Assembly: GCA_963652365.1 (NCBI GenBank)
Contig: CAVJTH010000003.1
Location: forward strand, 97,829 to 161,828
Reading direction: 5' to 3'
DNA: 64,000 bases
DNA from: Hallerella sp963652365
Lineage (GTDB): Bacteria; Fibrobacterota; Fibrobacteria; Fibrobacterales; Fibrobacteraceae
Below, in pieces: positions 44,360 to 53,625 of the stretch. Position 1 is the stretch's first letter, and every line of letters begins with the position of its first letter. A program made the position numbers and the translations under genes. The notes beneath the pieces were generated by a model. That model saw only the letters and a program-made list of their open reading frames with translations. It was not told the origin of the DNA and searched no databases.

Positions 44360-45073
44360 TCAGGAACGCCTAAAGCGCAGTTTCAGGACGAGGAAAAACG
44401 CTTCCGAAATGATCCCGCCGCTCATTTTCGAGACGCCGCGAACCCGATCCGTAAAGACGATGGGAATTTCCTTGACGCGAAGGCCCTTCTTCCAAATCTT
44501 GAATGTCGTCTCGATCTGGAAACAGTAGCCGTCGCTTTTCATGCCCGAAAGATCGAGAGATTCCAGCGCGGTCCGCCGAAAGCACTTGAAACCGCCCGTC
44601 GCATCCTTGACCGGCAGCCCCGTCACGAGACGCGTGTAGAGATTCGCAAAGTAACTGAGCAGAAGGCGCTTCCAGTCCCAGTTGACCACGCCGATCTTCT
44701 TTTCGTTGTAGCGGCTTCCGAGCACCAGGTCGGCATCTTCCGCGGCAAGGAGCAGGCGTGGCAAATCCGACGGCTTGTGGCTAAAATCCGCATCCATTTC
44801 GAAAACCCGCTCGTAATCCCTTTCGAGAGCCCACCGGAAGCCCGTGACATAGGCGGAACCCAGTCCCATCTTCCCGGCACGGCGAAGCAGGTGAACCCTG
44901 GGATTTTCCGCGGACATCGCTTCGACGATATCGCCGGTACCATCGGGCGAACCGTCATCGACGACGAGGACTTCCAGACAGGGATCCTGTCCGAGGACTT
45001 CCGGGATTATCAGGGAGACGTTGTCCTTTTCGTTGTAGGTCGGAATCACGACCAGGCTTTTGGGAAATGTCAT
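44360..45073 (-). CDS. Polyprenol-phosphate mannosyltransferase-like glycosyltransferase
   Basis: 237 residues of the Dpm1 branch of GT2: SLVVIPTYNEKDNVSLIIPE, VVDDGSPDGTGDIVE, the catalytic FEMDADFSHKPSDLPRLL and the LGSRYNEKK..VNWDWKR stretch. Enzymes of this type load a hexose from an NDP-sugar onto a polyprenyl phosphate. No membrane anchor is seen, as in bacterial monodomain members. The start overlaps the preceding gene (ATGA). The adjacent DUF2723 protein is a possible user of the lipid-linked sugar. Confidence 0.88.
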   Translation of the reverse strand: MTFPKSLVVIPTYNEKDNVSLIIPEVLGQDPCLEVLVVDDGSPDGTGDIVEAMSAENPRVHLLRRAGKMGLGSAYVTGFRWALERDYERVFEMDADFSHKPSDLPRLLLAAEDADLVLGSRYNEKKIGVVNWDWKRLLLSYFANLYTRLVTGLPVKDATGGFKCFRRTALESLDLSGMKSDGYCFQIETTFKIWKKGLRVKEIPIVFTDRVRGVSKMSGGIISEAFFLVLKLRFRRS

Positions 45074-46023
45074 CGCAAGCCTTCCTTCTCTAGAAAATCC
45101 GCATCGTCGCGAACCGTTTCCGCGATGGGATAGCGCTGTTTCTTGTGGCGGTTAAAGAGTTCCGCGAGGAACCCCAGCGAAAAGAGCTGCACGCCCATCA
45201 GGAGGGAAAATCCGCCGATGACGATTAGCGGGCGCAGATGCAAGGCGCCGAGCTGTAGCCACTGCAAGCCGAAATAGCCGAACACGCCCATTCCGAAGAG
45301 CAGGAAGACTAGTCCCAGGAAACCGAAAAAGTGAAGAGGCTTTGTCGCGAAGCGGTTGAGGAAAAGCAGGGTGAGCAAGTCCAGAAACCCGGAAACGAGC
45401 CGCGACACGCCATACTTCGACGCTCCGTGGATCCGCGCACGGTGCGCAACGGGCATTTCCGCGATTCTTGCGCCCTGCCACTTCGCCATGACCGGGATAA
45501 AGCGGTGAAAATCCCCGTACAGATTGATAAAGCGCACCACCGAGCTGCGGTAGAGCTTGATCCCGCAATTAAAATCATGCAGGCGCTTTCCGCAAATGAT
45601 CGACACGGTGATGTTGAAAAGTTTCGACGGCCAGGTCTTGTGCCACGGATCGTGGCGAAGCACCTTCCAGCCCGAAACCAGGTCATACCCTTCGTCGATG
45701 ATTTTCATCATCTTCGGGATTTCGCGCGGATCGTCCTGCAAGTCTCCGTCGAGAGTCGCTATCAAGTTTCCCCGGGACTTCGAAAACCCGAGCGACAGGG
45801 CATCCGCCTTGCCGCAGTTGAACTGGAAGCGATACAGGCGCAAGAAGGCGTACTTCGCGGAAAGTTCCAGGAGAACATTCCACGAACCGTCACGGCTGCC
45901 GTCGTCGATGACGATGACCTCGAACGATTTTCCCGTCGGGGTAATCGCGGCGACGATTTCTTCCATCAAGGGGGCGAGGTTTTCCGCTTCGTCCTTGACA
46001 GGAATGACCAGACTCAAATCCAT
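45070..46023 (-). CDS. Membrane glycosyltransferase of the GtrB/DPM1-like type
   Basis: 317 residues. The GT2 domain reads LSLVIPVKDEAENLAPLMEE, VIDDGSRDGSWNVL, NCGKADALSLG and the catalytic ATLDGDLQDDPREIP, all typical of undecaprenyl-phosphate glucosyl/aminoarabinosyl transferases (GtrB, ArnC). Two membrane helices near residues 232-252 and 265-288 anchor it, as in GtrB. It is expected to make a polyprenyl-phosphate-linked sugar at the inner face of the membrane. Overlaps the next gene as ATGA and follows the DUF2723 gene by 24 nt. Confidence 0.88.
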   Translation of the reverse strand: MDLSLVIPVKDEAENLAPLMEEIVAAITPTGKSFEVIVIDDGSRDGSWNVLLELSAKYAFLRLYRFQFNCGKADALSLGFSKSRGNLIATLDGDLQDDPREIPKMMKIIDEGYDLVSGWKVLRHDPWHKTWPSKLFNITVSIICGKRLHDFNCGIKLYRSSVVRFINLYGDFHRFIPVMAKWQGARIAEMPVAHRARIHGASKYGVSRLVSGFLDLLTLLFLNRFATKPLHFFGFLGLVFLLFGMGVFGYFGLQWLQLGALHLRPLIVIGGFSLLMGVQLFSLGFLAELFNRHKKQRYPIAETVRDDADFLEKEGLR

Positions 46024-46047
46024 AGGCTCATCCTAGATGCGAACAAG

Positions 46048-49000
46048 TTACTTTTCCTGGGCAAGCGTATCCGCCTTGGCGGGCACGGCGGAATCCGGCA
46101 CGACGACCAGAGGCTTTTCGGGCGCCGCTTCGATGCTCCGACGGTTCATTTCGAGCCGCATCCGACCCTGTTCATCGTAGGCGGGAACATTTTCCAGGCC
46201 GAGATCCAGGTATTCGAGAGCGCGCTTCTTGTCCTTGTCGAGAACAAACGCCGCTGCCCAGTAGGAGCGCCATTCTTCCGGGAACTGGTAGATGCCGCGG
46301 TCCAGGTAGCGGAGGGCGAAGTTTTCCATGTCCTTGAGCTTTTTCATTTTCGAAGCCGTGAGCGGAGTCCCATCGGAAAGCAGCGCGCTCATTTCTTCGC
46401 GAACCTGGAACGCGATTTGCAGATAGAGCGACGTGTAGCTCGAAAGGAGGCGGGTGGTCTCGTCATCGACGTAGGCCGTCCCGTCGCCCAGTCCGCGGAA
46501 CTGATAGACGCTGTCGATCAGGTAGGCCGTGCGTTCCAGGTCAAAGTCCTGGTTGTTCGCGCGGCGGTCCGTCGAATCGCCCTGCATGAAGTTGAAGATC
46601 ATGCCTTCCTGGACCATGTACTTTTCGAGTCCCATGAAGTTCGACTGCCCGACGGTCGTCGAGAAGTGGAGCGGACGATCGACGTTGTTCATCGCAAGGT
46701 CGAGCACGAGCTTGTATTGGGTGCGCATCAGACCCGCATGGGTCTTCGCCTGCCATTCCCTGAACGCGGAATAGACCTGGTACATCACCTTGTACTGCTT
46801 GAGCTTCAGCGTATCCGCATCCGGGAGAGCCTTGCCGGTCGAATCCGTCATCGCGGCGATCCGGGACTGGAGAGCCGGAATGTTGCGCTCGGCGCGAGAG
46901 ATCCACGTCTGCGTGTAATGCTCCGGGTTGCGCTCGTTCAAGTCGCCGATGGCCATCGACTTTTCGATACCTTCCGCGTCGTAGCTGAGCTTCAGGATCG
47001 GTTCCTGGGTGAGCATCTGCTTGATGTACCAGTCCGTGTTTCCGAGCGAGAGGTTCACCACGCGAACGTCCTTCCGGACTCCGGCGACCTGCTGCGCGAA
47101 CCAGAGCGGGAACGTATCGTTGTCGCCGTTCGTAAAGAGAATCGCGTTTGGACGGCAGCTCATCAGCAGGTTGTAGGCGTAATCCCACGGGACCCAGAGT
47201 CCGGAGCGGTCATGCGAACTGTAATTGGAAACGCAGGGGATCACCGAGCAGATGGCGAGGAACGCGACTGCGACAGGAACGGCGAAGACCGAAGACTTGA
47301 TGGCCAGCAGATAGACCAGGATTCCGATACCGACGCCAAAGATAAGGCTCATGAAGATGTAGGCCGGCGTGTAGAAGTAGTCGCGTTCGCGCACTTCGAT
47401 ATGCACCGCTTCGGGGAACGGCGCCCGACTTCCGAGCTTCGCATAGGCGTTTTCGATTTTCTTCCAGTTCTGCCAAACAGGCGAATTTTCCAGGTTGCGG
47501 AGCTTCTGTTCCGCCGCGGCGATCTGCGAGGCGTCCGCCTGGCGATAGCGGAGCGTGTTCAGCACGAGCTTCGCATGTTCGATATCCTGCCGAGCGTCCA
47601 GGAGCGCGTTCGGATCCGGAATCGCCGGAATATCGACCCCCAGCTGCGTCACTCTCGCCATCGAATCTTTCCAGTATCGGTAATCGCGCGCGGAATCCAT
47701 GCGCATGCCGTCGGCAAAGTTCACATAGAAAAGAAGCCCGAACGAGCAAAGTCCGTAGAGGATTCCCATATAGATGCCGAGCTTCTTGCTGCGGCGATAC
47801 GCGAAGACGCATACGGCGACGACCGCCCCGTTGAAGAGGAGGAACCAGACAAGCTGCGCGGGAATGTTGTCGCCCATCGCCTGCATCTGCGTCGGGAAAT
47901 AGACGCCGAACCGTTTCAGCGGAGCGTTTTCCATCGGGTCGAAAACATATGTTCCGCCAGAATAGTTCAGACCGCCGACCTTGAACGGCAAATACTGCGC
48001 AATCTGGTAGCCGCCGTATCCCATGTTCGGGAACGAGAGGAACTGGTGAGCGGTCTGTGCGCGGCGGTGCATCGCGCGAGAAAGCATGCTTTCCGAACCG
48101 TACTGCTTGCGCTCCACGAAATCGTTAAACGCCTTCCAGTTTTCCGAATCGAGAAGGTTCCCCAGCTGCAGGTTCCCCTGGTCATCCCGGAAGTTGATTT
48201 CCGGATCGTTTTCGTCGATCGCCGGGTTCAGTTCCGAGCGGATCGGCAGGTAGAGGTGGGAGCTGTACCCGAGAAGCGCGACAAGCGCAAAGGCAAGCGA
48301 AAGCCGGATGCTCCGGTTGAATTCCTGCGAACCGGCCTTGACGAGAGTCAGCGCGCCGAGCACGATTGTCGTCACGAGAGCGATGGCGATAAAGTTGGAA
48401 ACCGCATAAATCACGGAACAGAGAAGCGTTCCCGTAATCCAGATGGGCATCCGGGAAAGAATCTTTTTGGGTTCCGCCATGAGCAAGAGAACGAAGACCG
48501 CCGGAACCGTGAGAAGCGTGTACAGATGCGCACCGACACCGATAAAGGCGATATAGCAGATAAAGACCAGGATGCGGTTTCCCCAGGCATCGTCCTTGTG
48601 GTCGAGCCACTTGAGAGCGAGATAGGAAACGAGCATGACGATGAACATCGCGAATCCATAGACTTCCGCCTCGACAGCACTGAACCAGAACGTATCGCTG
48701 AACGTGAGAAGGAACCCGGCGGAGAGGGCCGCAGTCAACAGCACCAGCTTTCGGAAACCCGCGGAAATCCTGTCGGCGAACTTGTCGAGCGAAAGAATCT
48801 TCGCAAGGAAGTCCCAGGCGAAGAGCGACGTGACAAAGACGGTCAAGGCGGAGCACACGACCGAGATGTAGTTTACCCGCTTCGCGATTTCCTCGACAAA
48901 GGGAAGAAGGAGAATGACGGTCCGGGAAAGCAGCACAAAGAACGGCGTTCCGGGAGGATGCGGAATTCCCAAAATGTTCGCACAGGCGATAAACTCGCCG

Positions 49001-49113
49001 CAATCCCAGAAGCTCACCGTCGGCGCCATCGTCGAAGCATAGACGACCAGGGCGACCAGGGCGGCAAGCCCCGCTGTCAAGAATTTCAACATCTTTTCGG
49101 AAAGGTTCTTCAC
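46048..49113 (-). CDS. DUF2723 polytopic membrane protein (O-glycosyltransferase-like)
   Basis: 1021 residues. The N-terminal DUF2723 domain is clear: ALVVYASTMAPTVSFWDCGEFIA, LGIPHPPGTPFFVLLSR and AVEAEVYG. About ten to twelve membrane helices follow, including a second set around residues 590-640. The C-terminal soluble part opens FTNGDNDTFPLWFAQQVAGVRKDVRVVN, highly conserved in Bacteroidota/Fibrobacterota-type members, and ends in helical repeats. DUF2723 includes human TMEM260, a protein O-mannosyltransferase, so a GT-C transferase using lipid-linked sugar is the best working idea. Its start overlaps nusB (ATGA). Two polyprenol-phosphate glycosyltransferases follow directly. Confidence 0.85.
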   Translation of the reverse strand: MKNLSEKMLKFLTAGLAALVALVVYASTMAPTVSFWDCGEFIACANILGIPHPPGTPFFVLLSRTVILLLPFVEEIAKRVNYISVVCSALTVFVTSLFAWDFLAKILSLDKFADRISAGFRKLVLLTAALSAGFLLTFSDTFWFSAVEAEVYGFAMFIVMLVSYLALKWLDHKDDAWGNRILVFICYIAFIGVGAHLYTLLTVPAVFVLLLMAEPKKILSRMPIWITGTLLCSVIYAVSNFIAIALVTTIVLGALTLVKAGSQEFNRSIRLSLAFALVALLGYSSHLYLPIRSELNPAIDENDPEINFRDDQGNLQLGNLLDSENWKAFNDFVERKQYGSESMLSRAMHRRAQTAHQFLSFPNMGYGGYQIAQYLPFKVGGLNYSGGTYVFDPMENAPLKRFGVYFPTQMQAMGDNIPAQLVWFLLFNGAVVAVCVFAYRRSKKLGIYMGILYGLCSFGLLFYVNFADGMRMDSARDYRYWKDSMARVTQLGVDIPAIPDPNALLDARQDIEHAKLVLNTLRYRQADASQIAAAEQKLRNLENSPVWQNWKKIENAYAKLGSRAPFPEAVHIEVRERDYFYTPAYIFMSLIFGVGIGILVYLLAIKSSVFAVPVAVAFLAICSVIPCVSNYSSHDRSGLWVPWDYAYNLLMSCRPNAILFTNGDNDTFPLWFAQQVAGVRKDVRVVNLSLGNTDWYIKQMLTQEPILKLSYDAEGIEKSMAIGDLNERNPEHYTQTWISRAERNIPALQSRIAAMTDSTGKALPDADTLKLKQYKVMYQVYSAFREWQAKTHAGLMRTQYKLVLDLAMNNVDRPLHFSTTVGQSNFMGLEKYMVQEGMIFNFMQGDSTDRRANNQDFDLERTAYLIDSVYQFRGLGDGTAYVDDETTRLLSSYTSLYLQIAFQVREEMSALLSDGTPLTASKMKKLKDMENFALRYLDRGIYQFPEEWRSYWAAAFVLDKDKKRALEYLDLGLENVPAYDEQGRMRLEMNRRSIEAAPEKPLVVVPDSAVPAKADTLAQEK

Positions 49114-49580
49114 TTATCTTCCTCCGGTTTATCGCCAGAAGCGAGCATTCCCTTGCTCCGAGCGAACTGGTTTAGGATTCCATTGACAAAACGGTACGAA
49201 TTTTCCGTGCTGTACTTGTTCGCGATCTGGACCGCTTCGCTGATCGTCACCTTGACGGGAACTTCCGGCTCATACTGGAGTTCCGTCAGGCCGATGTACA
49301 GAATGATCTTGTCGAGAGAGGCCAATCGGTCGAGATCCCAGCCGATGGCACGCTCCGAAATGACCGCATCGAGTTCCGCCCGATGTTCCTGGATCAAATC
49401 GACGAGCGACATCCCGTAGCGCTTCATCTCGGCGGGAAGCTCCCGCTTGCTCGCTTCGCGGATGCTCGCAAGGATTCCATCGACGCACTTGCCGACCGGC
49501 TGTCCCGTGATTTCCATGGCGTAAAGAAGCTGCATGGCAAAGACCCGAGCGGGTCGCTTGCTCTCGAATACGGGCTTCAT
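49110..49580 (-). CDS. nusB: Transcription antitermination factor NusB
   Basis: 156 residues, all-helical. The N-terminal RPARVFAMQLLYAMEITGQ and the C-terminal EVPVKVTISEAVQIANKYSTENSYRFVNGILNQF are the NusB fingerprint (E-x-V-x-L/A-A-K-Y...FVNGIL). It works with NusE/S10 in rRNA antitermination. The ribH stop overlaps its start (ATGA), the frequent ribH-nusB pairing. Confidence 0.95.
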   Translation of the reverse strand: MKPVFESKRPARVFAMQLLYAMEITGQPVGKCVDGILASIREASKRELPAEMKRYGMSLVDLIQEHRAELDAVISERAIGWDLDRLASLDKIILYIGLTELQYEPEVPVKVTISEAVQIANKYSTENSYRFVNGILNQFARSKGMLASGDKPEEDK

Positions 49581-50050
49581 GCAAGCTCCTTGTAGAGGTT
49601 CACCAGTTCCACCGCGCTTTCCGCACAGTCCGCGCCCTTGTTTCCGCCCTTGAGACCGGAGCGGTTCATCGCCTGTTCGACCGTATCCGTCGTCAGCACG
49701 CCAAAGAGAACGGGGACCTTTCCGCTTGCGGCAAGAGTCGCCGTGCCGCCCGTCACCGCATTCACGACACAGTCGAAGTGCGGGGTTTCCCCCCGAATGA
49801 CCGCACCGAGGACAATGACCGCGTCGAACTTTTCCATTGCGACAAAACGACCCGCGACACCGGGAAGCTCGAAGGCGCCCGGAACATGGGCGACCGAAAT
49901 GTCCTTCGGCTCGACGCCCAGAGCGCAGAGCTTCGACACGGCTCCCGAAAGAAGGCCCGACGTGACCATTTCGTTAAAATCGGCAACGGCGATCGCAATG
50001 CGCATGCCCTTGCCGTCAAGGCTTTTCCGATAAGTTTTGACATCGACCAT
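49577..50050 (-). CDS. ribH: 6,7-dimethyl-8-ribityllumazine synthase
   Basis: 157 residues. The active-site loops are recognisable: VADFNEMVTSGLLSGA, VPGAFELPGVAGRF, LGAVIRGETPHFDCV (catalytic His) and FGVLTTDTVEQAMNRSG. It condenses the ribityl-uracil with dihydroxybutanone phosphate to give lumazine. It lies between ribBA and nusB in a ribE-ribBA-ribH order, with an ATGA overlap to nusB. Confidence 0.96.
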   Translation of the reverse strand: MVDVKTYRKSLDGKGMRIAIAVADFNEMVTSGLLSGAVSKLCALGVEPKDISVAHVPGAFELPGVAGRFVAMEKFDAVIVLGAVIRGETPHFDCVVNAVTGGTATLAASGKVPVLFGVLTTDTVEQAMNRSGLKGGNKGADCAESAVELVNLYKELA

Positions 50051-50059
50051 AAAGATTTC

Positions 50060-51265
50060 CTAGTTGTCCAGATTGTGCAGGATGTGTCCCATCTTGTCTT
50101 TTTTTGTCTGTAGATAGAAGCGGTCTTCCGGAGTCGGCGGAATTTCGATCGGCACGCGCTCCACGATTTCTAGACCGTAGCCTTCGATACCCGTCACCTT
50201 GGCCGGATTGTTCGTGAGAAGCTTCATCTGCCGAACGCCCAGATCCTTCAGGATTTGCGCCCCGATTCCGTATTCGCGAAGATCGGGCTTGAATCCGAGC
50301 TTTCGATTCGCTTCCACCGTGTCAAGTCCCTCTTCCTGGAGCTCGTAGGCCCGAAGCTTGTTGCAAAGCCCGATTCCGCGACCTTCCTGGTTTCGCATGT
50401 AAAGCAGGACGCCGCCATGTTCGCCGATAAAGCGCATCGAACTTTCGAGCTGGGCGCCGCAATCGCAGCGCTTCGATCCAAAGACGTCGCCGGTCAGGCA
50501 TTCGCTATGGACGCGGACATGGACGGGCTTCGAAAAGTCCGGATTTCCGGCAACCCAGGCGACATGCTCCGAACCGTCCGTCTTGCTCCGATAGCCGTAA
50601 GCGCGAAAATTTCCGTATTTCGTCGGAACCGAGGGGGCCGCGATGCGTTCCACGAAGGATTCCGTGCGAAGGCGGTAGGCGATCAGGTCCCGGATGGAGA
50701 TGATCTTCAGGGAGAACCTTTTCGCGACTTCCTGCAATTCGGGCATCCGCGCCATCGAACCGTCTTCGTTCATGATTTCGATCAGGGCGGCGGCCGGTCG
50801 AAGCCCGGCGAGCCTCGCCAAATCGACAGCCGCTTCCGTATGGCCGGCCCGACGGAGCACGCCTTCTTCCTGCGCATACAGCGGAGAAATGTGCCCGGGC
50901 CTTCCAAAGTCCCCGGCCTTGGATGCCGGATCGGCGAGAGCCAGAATGGTCGCCGCGCGATCGTGCGCGGAAACGCCCGTCGTGCAGCCTTCGATCTTAT
51001 CGACCATGATCGTGAACGGAGTTCCGAGCATGGAGGTGTTGTCTTCCGTCTGGCGGGTAAGCCCCAGTTCGCGGCAACGCCTCTGGGGAAGCGGCGCGCA
51101 GAGGACTCCGCGTCCCTCGTGCAGCATGAAGTTCACCTTTTCGGGCGAAATCTTCTCCGCGGCAATGATGAAGTCTCCTTCGTTTTCGCGATCTTCGTCA
51201 TCGACGACGACCAGGAACTTGCCATTCCTGAAATCCTCGATCGCTTCTTCAATCGTGTTCAGCAC
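50060..51265 (-). CDS. ribBA: Bifunctional DHBP synthase / GTP cyclohydrolase II
   Basis: 401 residues joining two domains. The N-terminal DHBP synthase has the VDDEDRENEGDF metal/substrate loop (residues 21-32) and FTIMVDKIEGCTTGVSAHDRA. The C-terminal GTP cyclohydrolase II has RVHSECLTGDVFGSKRCDCG, with the three zinc cysteines, and NQEGRGIGL. Together they produce both precursors of lumazine. Start overlaps ribE by 17 nt. Confidence 0.96.
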   Translation of the reverse strand: MLNTIEEAIEDFRNGKFLVVVDDEDRENEGDFIIAAEKISPEKVNFMLHEGRGVLCAPLPQRRCRELGLTRQTEDNTSMLGTPFTIMVDKIEGCTTGVSAHDRAATILALADPASKAGDFGRPGHISPLYAQEEGVLRRAGHTEAAVDLARLAGLRPAAALIEIMNEDGSMARMPELQEVAKRFSLKIISIRDLIAYRLRTESFVERIAAPSVPTKYGNFRAYGYRSKTDGSEHVAWVAGNPDFSKPVHVRVHSECLTGDVFGSKRCDCGAQLESSMRFIGEHGGVLLYMRNQEGRGIGLCNKLRAYELQEEGLDTVEANRKLGFKPDLREYGIGAQILKDLGVRQMKLLTNNPAKVTGIEGYGLEIVERVPIEIPPTPEDRFYLQTKKDKMGHILHNLDN

Positions 51266-51857
51266 GGTCCATTTCCTTCAGGTGGTTTTCGATATACTTG
51301 CCGATCGGATCGACTTCGACATTGACGAGCGTCCCCGGCTTCCAGTTCCGCAGATTGGTCCGCGCAAGCGTTTCCGGGATGATGCAGACCCGAAGCGAAC
51401 CGTCGAACTTTTCCGCGACGGTCAGGCTGATGCCGTTCAAGGCGATGGAACCTCGCCGGATGACGTATCGGCAAAGTTCGGGGGGCAGTTCCAGATCCAC
51501 TTCCACTCCGGTTTCCCGGGCGTTGACAGCAAGGACCTTCACGGTCGTATCGACGTGTCCCATGACAAAGTGACCGCCCATCAGGGAATCCGCGCGACAA
51601 GGCTTTTCCAGGTTCACGAGCGCGCCGGGAAGAGCCGTCTTGAAAGCCGAATTCTCTACCGTCTGGTGCATGATGCAAAAGGTGGCCTCGTCCGATGTGC
51701 AGCTTTCGATGGAAAGGCACACGCCATCGTTCGCAACGCTATCGCCCATTCCGGCATCCCTGAAAAATCCAGGGGCGCGAAGGCGCATCGTCAAGGCGTC
51801 GCCTCTCGGCTCAAGAGAGAGGATCTCGCCGGTAGCTTGAATGATTCCTGTAAACAT
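51249..51857 (-). CDS. ribE: Riboflavin synthase alpha chain
   Basis: 202 residues with the two lumazine-binding repeats: MFTGIIQATGEI and, about 95 residues later, GGHFVMGHVDTTVKV. It dismutates two lumazines to riboflavin. The start at 51857 is the family-typical MFTGII; the frame is open to 52106, but that part lies in the upstream gene. No Shine-Dalgarno sequence precedes it, and a TATCTT element lies about 8 nt upstream. No FMN riboswitch fits in the 29-bp gap. Confidence 0.95.
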   Translation of the reverse strand: MFTGIIQATGEILSLEPRGDALTMRLRAPGFFRDAGMGDSVANDGVCLSIESCTSDEATFCIMHQTVENSAFKTALPGALVNLEKPCRADSLMGGHFVMGHVDTTVKVLAVNARETGVEVDLELPPELCRYVIRRGSIALNGISLTVAEKFDGSLRVCIIPETLARTNLRNWKPGTLVNVEVDPIGKYIENHLKEMDRAEHD

Positions 51858-51886
51858 ACGCCGAAAAGATAAAAAATTGCAGGCGC

Positions 51887-53140
51887 CTAGAACCGGAAAA
51901 GCACTCCGGAGCGAACCTTTTCCTGCGTCGCCGCATACGCGGAAAGCTCCGGATGCCCCGACGGAAGCCCGAAATACCGGTAGAAATACGATTCGAGAGA
52001 AAGATAGGCCGCGACGAATTTCCACTCGTATCCCGCCCGGATCCTTGCGGACCCCTGGAGCATCGCGCGCCGAAAGCTTCTGGAAATCCCCTTCTCGACA
52101 AGCCATTCGTCCCTTTTCATGCCGAACGACAGAAAGAGGTTTCCGCGAAAGTCCACCGAGAATCCGCTTGCGAATCGATACCCGAAAAGAGTGCGGATTT
52201 CGGGCCCGAGCTTCAAACGCCTTCCCATGTAATACCGTTCCGAGACCGTATCCGCAAGCACGCCGAAAGATCCGGAATCGTCGGAAAGGGCGTCCCGGAA
52301 GAAAACCGCATCGACATTTTCGAATTCTTCCCCTTCTTCAAGACCGTCCATGGAAACGTATCTGACATAGGCGGAAACGGACGTGTCGCCATCAAGACGC
52401 CCAGAAAGCGAAAGCTCCGCATTGATCCCGGCATTTTTTCGAAGAGCCAGGTGCCCTCCCGCGACAAGACGCACCCGCGCGTCGCTGTTCACGAAGCCAT
52501 AGCCGGAAATTCCCGACCGAAAATTTCCGCGAAGATAAAAGTCCCGAGATCCGAAGAGCGAAGCGAAGAACGACGTTCCGTAACGCTCGGAATGCAAGGT
52601 TCCAAGCTCCGCGGAAAGGTCAAGGCGCTTTCCCGAAAGCGAGTAGGCGACGCTCGGCGAAAATTCGTAGCGGCTCGTGTCAAAGACCGTATTCGCTTCA
52701 TAGAGAAAGCCCTCCGCGGCAAACAGAACGGAAATCGCATGGGTCAGGCTCCCGGAAGAAATCTCGTATTCCGCTCCCAGCTGCAAGAATCCCTCGCCCA
52801 GGTATTCCCTCGCTCCAAGCGTGTCGCCCCATTCGTCGTAGCGGCTCGCCACGGCCTCGATGTTTCCCCAAAGAGAAAAAGGCCTTTTATTGCCTACGAT
52901 GTCCGGTTTCTCGATCTGCAGGACTTCGTAATATTCGGAGAGAATCTCCCGGATTTCGTCACCATACCGTCCGGGAAAGGAGGCCGCCTTTTCGAAAAGA
53001 AGAATCGCATCCGCGACGTTTCCCGCACTTTCCGCGTCCAGCGCCTTTTCGTAAAGGGAATCCTGCGGACTTTCCGCGGCAAGTCCCACCTTGAAAAAAA
53101 TACAAAGCAATAGGAAAAATGGCAGGTTCCGGGCAAGCAT
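51887..53140 (-). CDS. Predicted outer-membrane beta-barrel protein
   Basis: 417 residues. A signal peptide (MLARNLPFFLLLCIFFKVGLA) is followed by a short TPR-like helical stretch (DSLYEKALDAESAGNVADAILLFEKAA) and then by about 300 residues of alternating amphipathic strands (DFYLRGNFRSGISGYGFV, MGRRLKLGPEIRTLFGYRF), ending VRSGVLFRF. The terminal Phe and strand pattern mark an outer-membrane barrel of perhaps 14-18 strands. No family is recognised. It lies 3 nt after the small periplasmic protein gene and 29 nt before ribE. Confidence 0.65.
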   Translation of the reverse strand: MLARNLPFFLLLCIFFKVGLAAESPQDSLYEKALDAESAGNVADAILLFEKAASFPGRYGDEIREILSEYYEVLQIEKPDIVGNKRPFSLWGNIEAVASRYDEWGDTLGAREYLGEGFLQLGAEYEISSGSLTHAISVLFAAEGFLYEANTVFDTSRYEFSPSVAYSLSGKRLDLSAELGTLHSERYGTSFFASLFGSRDFYLRGNFRSGISGYGFVNSDARVRLVAGGHLALRKNAGINAELSLSGRLDGDTSVSAYVRYVSMDGLEEGEEFENVDAVFFRDALSDDSGSFGVLADTVSERYYMGRRLKLGPEIRTLFGYRFASGFSVDFRGNLFLSFGMKRDEWLVEKGISRSFRRAMLQGSARIRAGYEWKFVAAYLSLESYFYRYFGLPSGHPELSAYAATQEKVRSGVLFRF

Positions 53141-53143
53141 CCG

Positions 53144-53560
53144 TTAAAATTTCGGGTCGCCGAATTCCGGCGGAGGCATTCCGCGGTCCGGCTCCATCAT
53201 GGGCCGATTCTCCGGTCCCTGAAATCGTTCTTCGTGGAACCTGCGCGGCGAATTTTCGTTTTTTGGGTATTCCATGCCTTTTCGGGAATTTTCGTTCCCT
53301 TTTTCTATCAGCTCTTCGCGGACAAAATCCTTTTCGCGGGGCGAACTTTCGCGTAGCTTGGAAAGAATGCGCTCCCGGGCGGCGCGACGTTCGGCGCGCT
53401 TCCTTTCGAGCGAGGAATTGTCGGAATCTACCGTTTTTTCCACAGACGACGGCTCATCGACAGGTGTCGAAAGCTGGGGTTCGGGCATGGAGGCGGCACC
53501 GGCCGCGCCCACGAGCGCGGCGACGAAAATAGCGAGGGGAATGAGTCTTGGAGTCTTCAT
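53144..53560 (-). CDS. Small exported proline/arginine-rich protein, unknown function
   Basis: 138 residues. The start at 53560 gives a signal peptide (MKTPRLIPLAIFVAALVGAAGA) and has AAGGA upstream; an in-frame ATG a few codons earlier is also possible. The mature part is highly charged (KRAERRAARERILSKLRESSPREKD) with a predicted coiled coil, and ends in a Pro/Met/Arg-rich tail (MMEPDRGMPPPEFGDPKF). No family is recognised. It sits between the sigma-54 activator gene and the barrel protein, with 3 nt to the latter. Confidence 0.6.
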   Translation of the reverse strand: MKTPRLIPLAIFVAALVGAAGAASMPEPQLSTPVDEPSSVEKTVDSDNSSLERKRAERRAARERILSKLRESSPREKDFVREELIEKGNENSRKGMEYPKNENSPRRFHEERFQGPENRPMMEPDRGMPPPEFGDPKF

Positions 53561-53625
53561 ACCCGCTATCCTTGCAAAAACAGTGCCAATCATTCCGAAA
53601 GGAAACATAGAAAAACAATTCCCGC

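Noticed and set aside
45331..49419. A 4-kb open frame on the plus strand opposite the DUF2723 and glycosyltransferase genes
   Set aside because: Same antisense effect; no family-like motif, start or binding site, while the minus strand encodes clear proteins.
51858..51886. FMN riboswitch before ribE
   Set aside because: Only 29 bp separate ribE from the upstream gene, far too little for an RFN element, and none of its conserved stems is visible.
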